Shown: positions 25,949-34,560 of the stretch, one piece after another | Layout: every line of letters starts with the position of its first letter | How positions within the stretch are numbered: the first letter of the stretch is position 1 | NCBI GenBank assembly: GCA_949285785.1 | Contig: CASEAG010000028.1 | Location: 229,161 to 293,160, forward strand | DNA length: 64,000 bases | Origin: an uncultured Spirochaetales bacterium | Lineage (GTDB): Bacteria > Spirochaetota > Spirochaetia > Sphaerochaetales > Sphaerochaetaceae | Reading direction: 5' to 3' | Made by a program: the position numbers and the translations under genes | Notes under the pieces: model-generated | Database searches by the model: none | What the model saw: the letters and a program-made list of their open reading frames with translations, nothing else | Told to the model about the DNA's origin: nothing

Positions 25949-27751
25949 TCACTTCTTGTATCCGAAATTCGGGATGCCGCCCCATCTTCTTCTGAAGTAG
26001 TGCGCCGCCATCTTCGGCTTTCTGTCCCTGGTGAGAAGCCCCTTGCGGTTGCCTTCCGCCCTGTAGACACCCTGTATGGTATTGAAATCGGCGAAGTTCC
26101 ACGGATGCTCGCCCACGACGAAGTCCCTCCTGTCCAGCTCGGCGTTGGTCCGCTCGTAGTACATCACCTGGAACTCCTCGCTGAACATCTCCGGAACCGT
26201 CAGATGATGGCCTGGCAGCGTGTCGGCACCGTACTCGGTGACGATCAGCGGCTTGTCGATGCCCTGCCAGAAGTCCAGCTCGATGTTCCAGGCGTGACAG
26301 GCCGCATCCATGTCTCCGCTGAGGTTGTACCAGCCGTAGTAGCGGTTGATGCACACCACATCCATCTCTCTGGTGGCCAGGTCCCGCTCGTAGTTGTTCT
26401 GGCAGCAGACGAACGTGACAGGTCTGTCCTGCGGATCCAGCGAATGGGTGTACCTGTAGAGGCTGGTCCAATAGTCCCTTGCAGACTCTGGAAAGTGCTC
26501 GCTGTCAGGCTCGTTGGCCATCGACCACATCACGACGGACGGATGGTTCTTGTCGCGCGCGATGAGGTCGCGGATCACGTCCTCGTGATGGCTCCTGATG
26601 TCGAACGTCGCATACGGATCAGTCGACGGGCCGGCACCCATGCCGACCGCCGGAGTCTCGTCGATGATCACGACCCCCTGTTCATCCGCAAGGTCGTAGA
26701 TCTCCTCCGCATACGGATAGTGGCTTGTGCGGAACGAGTTGGCGTTCAGCCAGCGGATCAGGCTCATGTCCCTCACGTCGTATGCAAGGTCGAAGCCCCT
26801 TCCATGTATCGCCGAGTCCTCATGCTTGCCGAAGCCCTTGAAGAAGAAGGGCTTTCCATTGATCAGAAAGCGGTGACCGTCGACCTTTACCGTCCTGATG
26901 CCGAAGCGCTCGTCATAGCGGTCGTCGGCAAATGTGACGCGTACCGTGTACAGATACGGATCGTCGGGATACGGATTCCAGAGCCTGGCATGGGCGATCA
27001 CGATCCGTCCTGTCCGTCCATCCGCATGTGCCACCACGTCGCCTTCACGCGACAGGATGTCGACTGACACGTCCCCGTCGCCTACGGTCTCGACACGATA
27101 GTCGACGATGCCGTTCTCGCCGTCGATGGACGGTACCAGGACGATGTCTCGGATATGATCCTTCGGCGTGGAGTACAGCCTCACGCTCCTGTTGATTCCG
27201 GCATAGTTGAAGAAGTCGAAGTTGGGAAGATTGCGCTTCGTCCTCCAGACCTTGGCGGCCTCGACCGAAGGCACCCCGGCGTTGTCCGAGCCGAAGAACG
27301 CGGTGCCCTCCTCGTTGCCGACGGGTAGCGTCGAGTGCAAGACCCTGTTGTCCACAGCCACCTGAAGGAGAAAGTCGTCCCCTGCCTCCACTATGCCATC
27401 GAGTTCGACCTCGAATGGGAGGAAGCCACCCTTGTGCTCCTTCACAAGCCTCCCGTCGATGAAGACCCTGGCGAAATGCGTGACGGCGTCGAAGCGCAGA
27501 ACCAGGCGCTGACCGGTCAGGAAACGGGGAATGATGAAACGTCTTTCGTAATAGGCCCAGCCGCAGTGCTCGCGGTACCTCGGCTCGTCCTTCTGGTCGT
27601 TGTAGCTGGCAGGCACGCAGATGATCTCGCCATTGTGGGCGATGAAATCGTCATCGATGTCCCCCTGATGGGTTCCGTCGTCGAGACAGAATCTCCACAC
27701 GCCATCAAGACTGATGACGCTGCGCTTTTCGTTCATTCTAGGATACAGCAT
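25949..27751 (-). CDS. uidA: Beta-glucuronidase (glycoside hydrolase family 2)
   Basis: A 600-residue enzyme, nearly the length of E. coli GusA (603). Domains in order: jelly-roll sugar-binding domain (about 1-180, SLDGVWRF and DAVTHFARVFIDG), immunoglobulin-like domain, and a TIM barrel from about 275. The acid/base Glu is in MWSMANEPDSE and the nucleophile Glu in LIVTEYGAD. The NxK motif that recognises the glucuronide carboxylate is present in EGNRKGLLTRDRKPK, so glucuronidase rather than galactosidase is well supported. No signal peptide, so it acts in the cytoplasm on imported glucuronides. ATG at 27751 follows GGGAGG. Typical of gut bacteria. Confidence 0.92.
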   Translation of the reverse strand: MLYPRMNEKRSVISLDGVWRFCLDDGTHQGDIDDDFIAHNGEIICVPASYNDQKDEPRYREHCGWAYYERRFIIPRFLTGQRLVLRFDAVTHFARVFIDGRLVKEHKGGFLPFEVELDGIVEAGDDFLLQVAVDNRVLHSTLPVGNEEGTAFFGSDNAGVPSVEAAKVWRTKRNLPNFDFFNYAGINRSVRLYSTPKDHIRDIVLVPSIDGENGIVDYRVETVGDGDVSVDILSREGDVVAHADGRTGRIVIAHARLWNPYPDDPYLYTVRVTFADDRYDERFGIRTVKVDGHRFLINGKPFFFKGFGKHEDSAIHGRGFDLAYDVRDMSLIRWLNANSFRTSHYPYAEEIYDLADEQGVVIIDETPAVGMGAGPSTDPYATFDIRSHHEDVIRDLIARDKNHPSVVMWSMANEPDSEHFPESARDYWTSLYRYTHSLDPQDRPVTFVCCQNNYERDLATREMDVVCINRYYGWYNLSGDMDAACHAWNIELDFWQGIDKPLIVTEYGADTLPGHHLTVPEMFSEEFQVMYYERTNAELDRRDFVVGEHPWNFADFNTIQGVYRAEGNRKGLLTRDRKPKMAAHYFRRRWGGIPNFGYKK

Positions 27752-27812
27752 GTCGTGTCCTCCCGATCTGGAGTGTCGTGGATATGGAAGGCCATCCGGC
27801 CAATGAAATGAA

Positions 27813-27843
27813 GAGGAGACGGCAGGTCGTCCCGTCGTCTCCT
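27813..27843 (-). terminator. Probable terminator after the superoxide reductase gene
   Basis: GAGGAGACG (27813-27821) pairs with CGTCTCCTC (27835-27843); on the minus strand TTCATTTCATT follows. The T-run is interrupted, so strength is moderate. Confidence 0.5.
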
Positions 27844-27866
27844 CATCAGATGCATGTACCGGTCTG

Positions 27867-28241
27867 TCAGACCTCGGCCTTCCACAGTCCGTGGAGATTG
27901 CAGTAGGCGTATGCGGCCTTCACGCGGTCGCCCGGCGTGATTGCGAATGTGAGCTCGGGCTTGTCGCCGGCCTTCAGGTTCTTCCTCTGGCCGCCCTCCT
28001 CGGTCTCGAGGTACACCCACTGGATGAGATGCTCCTCGGTCATCGGATGGAGCGTGGAGCCGATCGTGACGGTGACACTCGTGCCGTCAACCTTGATCAC
28101 GGGCACATGCTTCTCGGTGGCGGCGTCCGTCGTGTTGGGCACAAGCTCGGCCATCTTCTCGCCGCAGCATACCACTGGTACGCCGGAATCATGGATCTTG
28201 CCGATGATGTTCTTGCAGTGATTGCAGATGTAGAACTTCAT
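27867..28241 (-). CDS. Desulfoferrodoxin (superoxide reductase)
   Basis: A 124-residue two-iron protein that reduces superoxide to hydrogen peroxide in the cytoplasm of anaerobes without making oxygen. The N-terminal desulforedoxin-like centre has Cys6, Cys9, Cys25 and Cys26. The catalytic centre has Glu43 and His45 (TEKHVPVI), His65 (LHPM), His71 (EEHLIQWV), Cys114 and His117 (YCNLHGLW). All expected ligands are present, so it is the two-centre (class I) form. GGAGAGG precedes the ATG. It follows a membrane-anchored coiled-coil gene in the same direction. Confidence 0.93.
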   Translation of the reverse strand: MKFYICNHCKNIIGKIHDSGVPVVCCGEKMAELVPNTTDAATEKHVPVIKVDGTSVTVTIGSTLHPMTEEHLIQWVYLETEEGGQRKNLKAGDKPELTFAITPGDRVKAAYAYCNLHGLWKAEV

Positions 28242-28279
28242 TTTATCCTCTCCTTGTTTGACTATTCGGACGATACGTC

Positions 28280-28750
28280 CTATTTCGTGGATTCATCCTC
28301 GATCTCGCCGATGACCTGTGCATCGGTGCGGGTCGGGATCATCTTGCGTATGAAGGCCTGGACACCGACATATGTCTTCTCGAACTCGCTCTCGCTCTCC
28401 TTGAGCGCAGCCTGCCAGGCAGCGCCGAAACCGGGGCTGTTGAGTATAAGCCGGTCGACTGCGGTCTGGTAGACCGTCAGGCGCTGAAGCTCCTTGCGTC
28501 CCGGCTTCTGGGCATAGGTCTGGATGCTTATGCGAAGGTTCTCGTTGGCCTTCTTCAGCTCCTCGTTCTCCTTCTTCAGCTTCGTCAGCCCTTCGCTCTC
28601 CAGCTCCATTCGGTCGGTGAGCATCTGTCTCAGTCTTGCACTCTCCTTGTCGCATGAGGCCTTGAGGGCACGCATCCTGATGGACATCACGATGAATATG
28701 ATGATGGCCACGGCGAGTCCGCCACAAAGACCATAAATGACATTCTCCAT
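28280..28750 (-). CDS. Membrane-anchored coiled-coil protein
   Basis: A 156-residue protein of unknown function. Residues 5-25 form a membrane anchor, residues 30-80 a charged coiled coil (TKLKKENEELKKANENLRISI), and the rest is a soluble helical region. The layout (short N-out anchor, then cytoplasmic coiled coil) is like that of RmuC-type or DivIC-like proteins, but I cannot assign a family. A GGAG site lies nine bases before the ATG. It is followed after 38 bases by desulfoferrodoxin and may share its transcript. Confidence 0.65.
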   Translation of the reverse strand: MENVIYGLCGGLAVAIIIFIVMSIRMRALKASCDKESARLRQMLTDRMELESEGLTKLKKENEELKKANENLRISIQTYAQKPGRKELQRLTVYQTAVDRLILNSPGFGAAWQAALKESESEFEKTYVGVQAFIRKMIPTRTDAQVIGEIEDESTK

Positions 28751-28907
28751 ACAAAAGACTCCAGGTCGTCAGTCTACGATGGAAGCCCATCGCATAGGAA
28801 ATATAGCACATCGCAAGGCATATGACCAACTCGTCCATGCTGGAAATACCATGAAACAGCAATACTCCGGGTACCCCGCATGCCCGGCAGGCGTCGACTT
28901 ATCCTGA

Positions 28908-28937
28908 TTGACCCGCATGTCACATGGAAAGTATCAT
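28908..28937 (+). promoter_or_regulatory. Promoter of tRNA-Leu
   Basis: TTGACC (28908-28913), 18-base spacer, TATCAT (28932-28937). Transcription would start near 28944, nine bases before the mature tRNA. Confidence 0.6.
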
Positions 28938-28952
28938 TCTTGAAAAATCAAG

Positions 28953-29034
28953 GCCCGGATGGCGGAACTGGTAGACGCAAGAGACTTAAAATCTCTCGAC
29001 TTCGGTCGTACGAGTTCGATCCTCGTTCCGGGCA
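28953..29034 (+). tRNA. tRNA-Leu (anticodon UAA)
   Basis: An 82-base type II tRNA. Acceptor stem GCCCGGA pairs with TCCGGGC; the D-arm carries GGTAGACGC; the anticodon arm is AGAGA-CTTAAAA-TCTCT with TAA at its centre; a long variable arm CGACTTCGGTCG follows, as in leucine tRNAs; the T-arm is CGAGTTCGATCCTCG. The discriminator is A, as leucyl-tRNA synthetase requires. The CCA end is not encoded. Confidence 0.95.
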
Positions 29035-29053
29035 TCATCCGATCGGAATGTCA

Positions 29054-29569
29054 TCATGCCTCGACGCTGTGTAGCGACGTGTAGACCATTCCATTGGCCG
29101 TGCGCTCGCTGAGCATCAGGTCGATCGAGTCCACATGGACGTGTATGGGATCGATTCCTCCGACATCCGATGTGGTGACCACCCTGCGTCCAAGCGTGAT
29201 ATGCGGTCTGTAAGGCCGTCTCTGAAGGCTCAGTCCTCTTGCAGCCAGTTCTCCGTGAAGGTCCTTCTGGAGACAGGCAAGCGGTCTGGAATGCTCAAGT
29301 CCCGCCCACCATGTGTCCCCTTCCTGCCGGCTGAAGAACCCGATGGAATCGATTGTCAGTTCGAATGGCTCGAAATGCACAGCCTCCATGGCCTCGACGG
29401 CAAGACGCTTCTCCCTATCGTCGCATTCACCAAGGAACTCCAGTGTCAGATGAAGATTGTCGCGTGCGACGAACGCGCCATGGACCGCATGATCGTGAAG
29501 ACCGTCGCGGACACCAGCCAGCCGATCGACGGTTCCCTCATCGAAGAGTATTGCAATGAAAAGACGCAT
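29054..29569 (-). CDS. thpR: RNA 2',3'-cyclic phosphodiesterase (LigT/2H family)
   Basis: A 171-residue enzyme of the 2H phosphoesterase superfamily. The two catalytic motifs are NLHLTLEFLG and RPHITLGR (HxTx each). It opens 2',3'-cyclic phosphates on RNA; the E. coli protein also joins tRNA halves in vitro. The N-terminus MRLFIAILFDE is typical. ATG at 29569 was chosen over a longer in-frame start since the family begins here. TATTAT lies six bases before the ATG with no ribosome binding site, which suggests a leaderless mRNA. The gene ends 20 bases after the tRNA on the opposite strand. Confidence 0.88.
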   Translation of the reverse strand: MRLFIAILFDEGTVDRLAGVRDGLHDHAVHGAFVARDNLHLTLEFLGECDDREKRLAVEAMEAVHFEPFELTIDSIGFFSRQEGDTWWAGLEHSRPLACLQKDLHGELAARGLSLQRRPYRPHITLGRRVVTTSDVGGIDPIHVHVDSIDLMLSERTANGMVYTSLHSVEA

Positions 29570-29575
29570 ATGGAG

Positions 29576-29581
29576 ATAATA
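29576..29581 (-). promoter_or_regulatory. -10 box six bases before the thpR start
   Basis: TATTAT on the minus strand, then CTCCAT, then the ATG at 29569. No clear -35 box. Confidence 0.4.
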
Positions 29582-29766
29582 GCACGTTCCTACACCAGAT
29601 GCACTTTCCATCTACATACAGAAGGCCGGCGCACATGAAACCCGCATGAACCTGCACACAAGTGCGTTTTCGATTCATGTTCTTCATGCATATTCCCGAT
29701 TCCCCACCATGCGCACTCCATTTTCCATATCTACATTCAGCTCATATTCCAGGTACAGGAGGAACA

Positions 29767-30534
29767 ATGGATATGAAAAGAAGAATGATGACGATGGCGG
29801 CCGTGGCGCTGGTCTCGATGATTTCGCTCTTCGCCGCGGACACATGGGAGAGCGGAACGCTCTTCCACACGAACACGCTTGTGGACGGCAGCGATGAATA
29901 CATCGCCACGACCAGGAGCGTGCAGATCGAATACCGCAATTCGAACGGTGAGGGAATCGGCGAATCATCTGCAACTGCGTACTACACACTGAAGAACCAT
30001 GGTTCGCTGATCGAACGCCAGCTTTCAGGCGACAGGGATGTGTTTGCGCTGCTCGACACGATTTACGACGGATACGTCATGACCCCCTTCAACGACGGCA
30101 TTTACTCCTACGATCATGATCGGCTTGAGGACATGGATGTCGACGGGGTTCTGTGCGAGGTGTACAGGTTCGAGGTGGCCATGGATTTGAACACGCTTCA
30201 TGCAGGAAGAGCCACGGGAGAACTGATTGGCTGGGACGAAGAGGAAGGCGAAGAGGATGGAGACATCGTCATGACGCTGTATGTAGACCCATCCAGCGGG
30301 CTCATCGTCAGACAGGACATGCATATCGAGCTTCCCGGCAATTCATACGTGGACCAGAGCTCCTGGTTCGAGCTCCAGGAAATCGACGGGGCCACAGTCA
30401 TGGTCCCCACACAGGCCGAGACCTCGGGCCGGCTGCAGAAGGCCTCGAACGCACCGGACGTACTCGACAGCGTGTATTTCAGTGCACTCGAGACATTCTC
30501 GGGTTATCAGATGGCAGACGGCTGGCACGAGTGA
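29767..30534 (+). CDS. Exported protein, outer-membrane lipoprotein-sorting-like
   Basis: A 255-residue protein with a signal peptide ending ISLFAADTW. The mature part has a pattern of beta strands seen in LolA/LolB or DUF4292-like folds (for example TRSVQIEYRNSNGEGIGE, SLIERQLSGDRDVF, YVDPSSGLIVRQDMHI, MVPTQAETSGRL), but I see no decisive motif. ATG at 29767 follows AGGAGGAAC; a longer in-frame start lacks a site. It could be a carrier of lipoproteins or lipids in the periplasm; this is a weak guess. Confidence 0.65.
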   Translation: MDMKRRMMTMAAVALVSMISLFAADTWESGTLFHTNTLVDGSDEYIATTRSVQIEYRNSNGEGIGESSATAYYTLKNHGSLIERQLSGDRDVFALLDTIYDGYVMTPFNDGIYSYDHDRLEDMDVDGVLCEVYRFEVAMDLNTLHAGRATGELIGWDEEEGEEDGDIVMTLYVDPSSGLIVRQDMHIELPGNSYVDQSSWFELQEIDGATVMVPTQAETSGRLQKASNAPDVLDSVYFSALETFSGYQMADGWHE

Positions 30535-30604
30535 ACTGTGCAGGCGAGTCGATTCGGCAGGCGTGGATTTCTCCCGCCTGCTTCATCTTTCCACGACACT
30601 GGCA

Positions 30605-30610
30605 TATGAT
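30605..30610 (+). promoter_or_regulatory. -10 box six bases before the tatD start
   Basis: TATGAT, then TGTCCC, then the ATG at 30617. TTCATC 17 bases upstream is a weak -35. No ribosome binding site, so a leaderless mRNA is predicted. Confidence 0.45.
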
Positions 30611-30616
30611 TGTCCC

Positions 30617-31378
30617 ATGACGTTCTTCGACACCCATTTCCATCTGCCCGGCATCCTGGACAAGGGGATCGCCATCGATGAACTCGGCCACCTCGAGGGC
30701 ATGGACATCGGCTGCGAGCCGGGCGACATCGACCGGCGGGCTCCTCTGATCGCCCGCTTTCCCGGACTCTTCCATTCAGTTGCCGCCGGCCCATGGTGTG
30801 CAGGACATGCAATGGATGTCGACGGCATCGTGGCCAGGATAGAGCATGATGCCCGCTCGTCCGGTGCGCACTTCATCGGCGAGATAGGACTGGACTACCA
30901 CTGGAACTACGGCACGGAAGGCGACATGGAATCGCTCTTCGAGGCGCAGCTCGAGCTGGCCGGCGCTCTGGACCTGCCCGTCGCAATCCACAACAGGGAT
31001 GCCGACGAACAGACGATCCGGATCCTGAGAAGGCATCATGTCGCAAGAGGGGGCATCATACACTGCTTCTCTTCCGACCGGGCCGCGGCCGAGGCCTTCC
31101 TGGAACTCGGGTACCACATATCCTTCGCCGGAAACGTCACGTACAAATCGAACTCGAAGCTCGTCGAGGCCCTGAAGGCCGTACCTCTGGACAGGCTGCT
31201 GCTAGAGACCGATTCGCCCTACCTCGCACCGGTACCGATGCGCGGGCGTGTCAACACGCCGCTGAACATCGCACACACCTACGCCTTCGTCGCGGCGGTC
31301 AAGGGCATCGATGCAGAAGCTCTCGACCGGATCGTAAGAGACAACTTCTACTCGATCGTACGGTATGGCGTCTCGTGA
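30617..31378 (+). CDS. tatD: TatD family metal-dependent hydrolase
   Basis: A 253-residue TIM-barrel hydrolase of the TatD DNase group. Metal ligands are in FDTHFHL (HxH), IGEIGLDYHW (Glu), VAIHNRDAD (His), IIHCFSSD (His) and LLETDSPYLAP (Asp). Relatives are 3'-5' exonucleases or D-aminoacyl-tRNA deacylases. Its last 31 bases overlap the end of the oppositely directed gene at 31348-32034. Confidence 0.9.
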   Translation: MTFFDTHFHLPGILDKGIAIDELGHLEGMDIGCEPGDIDRRAPLIARFPGLFHSVAAGPWCAGHAMDVDGIVARIEHDARSSGAHFIGEIGLDYHWNYGTEGDMESLFEAQLELAGALDLPVAIHNRDADEQTIRILRRHHVARGGIIHCFSSDRAAAEAFLELGYHISFAGNVTYKSNSKLVEALKAVPLDRLLLETDSPYLAPVPMRGRVNTPLNIAHTYAFVAAVKGIDAEALDRIVRDNFYSIVRYGVS

Positions 31379-32034
31379 ATCCCACCCTGGCCGGAATGCA
31401 TGATGCGCCACATCTGGCCGAAATCCTCGCCGACCGCGATGACCTCCTGGCCGTTCTCAAATGCGTTCATGTAGATCGCAGGGACGACAAGCACACCCTG
31501 CCAGTCGGAAAGCAGCGCCGAGGCCTTTTCAGGAGACGGGATTGCAAGAGCGGTGGCACCATCGGCCTCGAGCTCATCCAGAGTCCTGTCACCGGTGACG
31601 CCGTTCAGGCGTCCCTGGAAGGCTACGGCGATGCGTCCGGCGGACAGCTCCGTCTCCTTGGCATCTTCCGAATCATACAGGAGAATAGCCTCCGGGCAGG
31701 CATCGAATGCGGCGCTCCACAATCCGCCCTCATCCGGAATGAACACATGCGTGAAGACCTCGTCAAGCCCCTCGTCCACAAGACCGTAGCAGGCGCTGCC
31801 CTCGGGGACGTCCACTCCGTCCGACAGGGCTGCAAGCGCGGCGATGGGCGACCATATCGCCTCACGGGGCGGAATGTCCGGATAGACGACGAGCCTGCCA
31901 CGGCCATCCATGAGGACCGCCTCTTCGCTCGTCACGACGATCACAGGCGATGAGATTGCGATGACGAGCGCCACCGCCAGAATGAACGATGCAGCGGCTA
32001 GCGCCACGATGATGATCACGGATCTTCTACGCAC
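31348..32034 (-). CDS. Exported or membrane-anchored protein of unknown function
   Basis: A 228-residue protein. Residues 5-29 form a strong hydrophobic segment, either a signal peptide or an anchor. The mature part has alternating alpha/beta segments and resembles a periplasmic binding fold in style (VVVTSEEAVLMDGRGRL, GDRTLDELEADGATALAI, DWQGVLVVPAIYMNA), but no family is clear. The start is GTG at 32034; a TATCAT box (32048-32043 on the minus strand) lies eight bases before it, and no ribosome binding site is seen. Confidence 0.6.
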   Translation of the reverse strand: MRRRSVIIIVALAAASFILAVALVIAISSPVIVVTSEEAVLMDGRGRLVVYPDIPPREAIWSPIAALAALSDGVDVPEGSACYGLVDEGLDEVFTHVFIPDEGGLWSAAFDACPEAILLYDSEDAKETELSAGRIAVAFQGRLNGVTGDRTLDELEADGATALAIPSPEKASALLSDWQGVLVVPAIYMNAFENGQEVIAVGEDFGQMWRIMHSGQGGIHETPYRTIE

Positions 32035-32143
32035 GAGCTACGATGATAAGGCAATGGAGCCGGGGACCTCAAGTCTCGATTGCAAAAGGCGGAGGAAAGG
32101 GATAACATTGCCAATGAAACAAAACCCCAAGGAGAATATGGAA

Positions 32144-33142
32144 ATGGTCAGTTACAAAGATCTCGGTCTTGTCAACACCCGCGACATGTTCGCGAAGGCG
32201 GTCAAGGGCGGCTATGCGATTCCCGCATACAACTTCAACAACATGGAGCAGATGCAGGCTATCATCCAGGCATGTGTGGAGACGAAGAGCCCTGTCATCC
32301 TGCAGGTCAGCCGTGGAGCAAGGGACTATGCGAACATCAACATCCTGCGCAACATGGCCCGTGGAGTCGTCGAGTACGCCCATGAGCTCGGCTGCGACAT
32401 CCCTATAGTCCTCCATCTGGATCATGGCGATTCCTTCGAGACATGCAAGGACTGCATCGACAACGGCTTCTCCTCCGTCATGATCGACGGATCCAGCCTC
32501 CCCTATGAGAAGAACGTTGAGGTCACGAGGAAGGTCGTGGAGTATGCACACCAGTTCGACGTCACGGTCGAGGGCGAGCTCGGAGTGCTTGCAGGCATCG
32601 AGGACGAGGTGGCATCCGAGGTTACCCACTACACCCGGCCTGAGGAGGTCGAGGACTTCGTTTCCAAGACCGGAGTCGACTCGCTCGCCATCTCCATCGG
32701 AACGAGCCACGGAGCCAACAAGTTCAAGCCCGAGCAGTGCACCAGGAACGCCGATGGCATCCTGATTCCGCCACCGCTGCGCTTCGACATCCTCAAGGAG
32801 ATCGAGGTCAAGCTTCCCGGCTTCCCGATCGTACTGCACGGTTCCTCCTCCGTTCCCCAGGAATACGTCAAGATGATCAACGAGCATGGAGGCAAGCTCA
32901 AGGACAGCGTCGGCATCCCCGAGGAGCAGCTGCGCGAGGCCGCCAAGAGCGCCGTGTGCAAGATCAACATCGACTCCGACGGCCGTCTGGCGATGACCGG
33001 CACGATCAGGAGGATCTTCGACGAGCAGCCTTCCGTCTTCGATCCCAGGAAGTATCTCGGACCTGCACGTGACGCTCTCAAGGAGATGTACATGCACAAG
33101 AACATCGACGTGCTCGGTTCCGCCGGACACGCTCTCGACTGA
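32144..33142 (+). CDS. fba: Class II fructose-1,6-bisphosphate aldolase
   Basis: A 332-residue zinc aldolase of glycolysis and gluconeogenesis. Visible are YAIPAYNFNNMEQMQAII, the zinc ligand LDHGDSFE, VMIDGSSLPYEKN, EGELGVLAGIEDE (Glu metal ligand), SIGTSHGANKFKP (His zinc ligand), VLHGSSSVP and KINIDSDGRL (NIDxD phosphate loop). The length and sequence fit the type seen in spirochaetes and Clostridia. I chose ATG at 32144 (MVSYKDLGLVN), nine bases after AAGGAG; earlier in-frame ATGs at 32114 and 32135 are possible. Confidence 0.95.
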   Translation: MVSYKDLGLVNTRDMFAKAVKGGYAIPAYNFNNMEQMQAIIQACVETKSPVILQVSRGARDYANINILRNMARGVVEYAHELGCDIPIVLHLDHGDSFETCKDCIDNGFSSVMIDGSSLPYEKNVEVTRKVVEYAHQFDVTVEGELGVLAGIEDEVASEVTHYTRPEEVEDFVSKTGVDSLAISIGTSHGANKFKPEQCTRNADGILIPPPLRFDILKEIEVKLPGFPIVLHGSSSVPQEYVKMINEHGGKLKDSVGIPEEQLREAAKSAVCKINIDSDGRLAMTGTIRRIFDEQPSVFDPRKYLGPARDALKEMYMHKNIDVLGSAGHALD

Positions 33143-33165
33143 GAGACTGCCCGCAAAGGCATATG

Positions 33166-33202
33166 ACAGGACGGCTTCCAAACGGGAGCTGTCCTGTTTT
33201 CT
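33166..33202 (+). terminator. Rho-independent terminator of fba
   Basis: ACAGGACGGCTTCC (33166-33179) pairs with GGGAGCTGTCCTGT (33184-33197) including two G-U pairs, loop AAAC, followed by TTTTC. Confidence 0.85.
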
Positions 33203-33258
33203 TTGAATGGTGGAAGATGAAAAGTCCCGTTTTCCTCTTCACGACCTCCATTCCCGTT

Positions 33259-33288
33259 TTGACAGTGCTGTAGCGGTTATGATATATT
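33259..33288 (+). promoter_or_regulatory. Promoter of the infC-rpmI-rplT operon
   Basis: -35 TTGACA (33259-33264), 18-base spacer, -10 TATATT (33283-33288). Transcription is predicted to start near 33295, right before a small hairpin, TGTGGC (33296-33301) with GCCACA (33305-33310), that would cap the 5' end of a leader of about 60 bases. Confidence 0.7.
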
Positions 33289-33354
33289 CCACAACTGTGG
33301 CATTGCCACATAGACTGGAAATTGGCTTGGCCCGGCTGGGGTATGGGAGTTTAA

Positions 33355-33888
33355 TTGGCTACAAAGGATTTACGTATCAACAGGCAGATTCGTGCACATG
33401 AAGTGCGGCTCATCGACGAGAATGGCGAGCAGAAGGGCGTCATGAAGACCTTCGACGCCATGCATCTGGCAGAGGAGGCAGGTCTCGATCTGGTGGAGGT
33501 CTCCCCTAATGCGAATCCTCCGGTATGCAAGATCCTGGACTTCGGCAAGTACCGCTATGAGATGGAGAAGAAGCAGAGGGACGCCAAGAAGAACCAGACC
33601 GTCATAAAGGTCAAGGAGATCAGGATGCAGCCGAAGATCGACAGGCACGATCTCGAGACCAAGAGCAAGTTCATCTCCGAGTTCCTCGGTGAAGGCAACA
33701 AGGTCAAGGTCTCCATCCGCTTCCGCGGACGCGAGCTTGCTCATCCCGAACTCGGCAAGGAGGTCCTGGACCGCATACTTGCGATTCTCACCGAAAATGG
33801 TGTACAGTATAATCTTGACAAGGGAGCCTTCATGGAAGGAAAGATGATGAGCATGTTCGTCTCCCCTGTCAGAGCACAGAAGAAATAA
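33355..33888 (+). CDS. infC: Translation initiation factor IF-3
   Basis: A 177-residue protein that binds the 30S subunit and checks start-codon pairing. The N-domain begins [60 protein letters not shown] covers the linker; the C-domain includes [16 protein letters not shown] and [15 protein letters not shown]. The start codon is TTG at 33355, after TATGGGAG; no ATG or GTG is available in frame. Rare infC starts (AUU in E. coli) underlie IF-3 autoregulation, so TTG may serve the same purpose. Confidence 0.95.
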   Translation: MATKDLRINRQIRAHEVRLIDENGEQKGVMKTFDAMHLAEEAGLDLVEVSPNANPPVCKILDFGKYRYEMEKKQRDAKKNQTVIKVKEIRMQPKIDRHDLETKSKFISEFLGEGNKVKVSIRFRGRELAHPELGKEVLDRILAILTENGVQYNLDKGAFMEGKMMSMFVSPVRAQKK

Positions 33889-33890
33889 GG

Positions 33891-33904
33891 GCCGTACGGC
33901 TTTT
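33891..33904 (+). terminator. Weak hairpin between infC and rpmI
   Basis: GCC-GTAC-GGC (33891-33900) followed by TTTT. Too small for an efficient terminator; at most it may attenuate read-through to rpmI-rplT. Confidence 0.25.
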
Positions 33905-33960
33905 ATATAACGTAGCTTCAGGGGTGCTTGTTTCCCTGCGGCGCGATGAGGAAGGTTGTC

Positions 33961-34158
33961 ATGCCTAAGATGAAAACAAGAAAGAGCGCTGCAAAGCGTT
34001 TCAGGGTTACCGGGACTGGCAAGGTGGCTTACAAGAAGATGGGCCTCCGCCATATTCTCACGAAGAAGAGCTCCAAGCGGAAGATGAATCTCAGACACGC
34101 TGGAATCTTGAGTGACGTGGAAGCAAAGAGGGCGAAGTCCATGCTTCCCTATGCATGA
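33961..34158 (+). CDS. rpmI: 50S ribosomal protein L35
   Basis: A 65-residue basic ribosomal protein. [21 protein letters not shown] is the canonical start, and [16 protein letters not shown] the middle motif. ATG at 33961 follows GAGGAAGG. It lies between infC and rplT in the conserved order. Confidence 0.97.
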   Translation: MPKMKTRKSAAKRFRVTGTGKVAYKKMGLRHILTKKSSKRKMNLRHAGILSDVEAKRAKSMLPYA

Positions 34159-34171
34159 GGAGTGAGAAGAT

Positions 34172-34528
34172 ATGCCGAGAGCAGTTGACGGAACCAAACA
34201 CAAGGACAGAAGGAAGAAGATTCTCGACCAGGCCAAGGGCTACTGGGGTCGCAGAAGCACAAACTACCGCGTTGCAAAGGACGCTGTCGCCAAGGCTGGA
34301 CAGTATGCCTACCGTGGAAGAAGGGAGAAGAAGAGGGACTTCAGGAAGCTGTGGATCGCACGTATCAGCGCTGCGGTGCAGGCCGAGGGTCTCAACTACT
34401 CCCAGTTCATGCACGGCCTGAAGCTCGCAAACATCGAGCTCAACAGGAAGGCGCTTTCCAACATGGCCATCGAGGACAAGGCCGCATTCAGCGCTCTTGT
34501 CGCTCAGGTCAAGACAGTGCTGGCGTAA
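34172..34528 (+). CDS. rplT: 50S ribosomal protein L20
   Basis: A 118-residue ribosomal protein that binds 23S rRNA early in assembly. [39 protein letters not shown] and [20 protein letters not shown] are diagnostic. The ATG follows GAGGAG. In other bacteria L20 represses its own operon through the mRNA; no matching pseudoknot was identified here by eye. Confidence 0.97.
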   Translation: MPRAVDGTKHKDRRKKILDQAKGYWGRRSTNYRVAKDAVAKAGQYAYRGRREKKRDFRKLWIARISAAVQAEGLNYSQFMHGLKLANIELNRKALSNMAIEDKAAFSALVAQVKTVLA

Positions 34529-34560
34529 CGCGCAAGACCACACTTTGAGGGAGGTGGGCC

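Noticed and set aside
32144-33142. The class II aldolase as the missing methylthioribulose-1-phosphate aldolase
   Set aside because: Its zinc and phosphate motifs and length are those of fructose-bisphosphate aldolase, not the fuculose-aldolase-like family used in that shunt.
32069-33181. A 370-codon open frame on the minus strand opposite fba
   Set aside because: Antisense shadow of the aldolase gene with no recognisable protein features.
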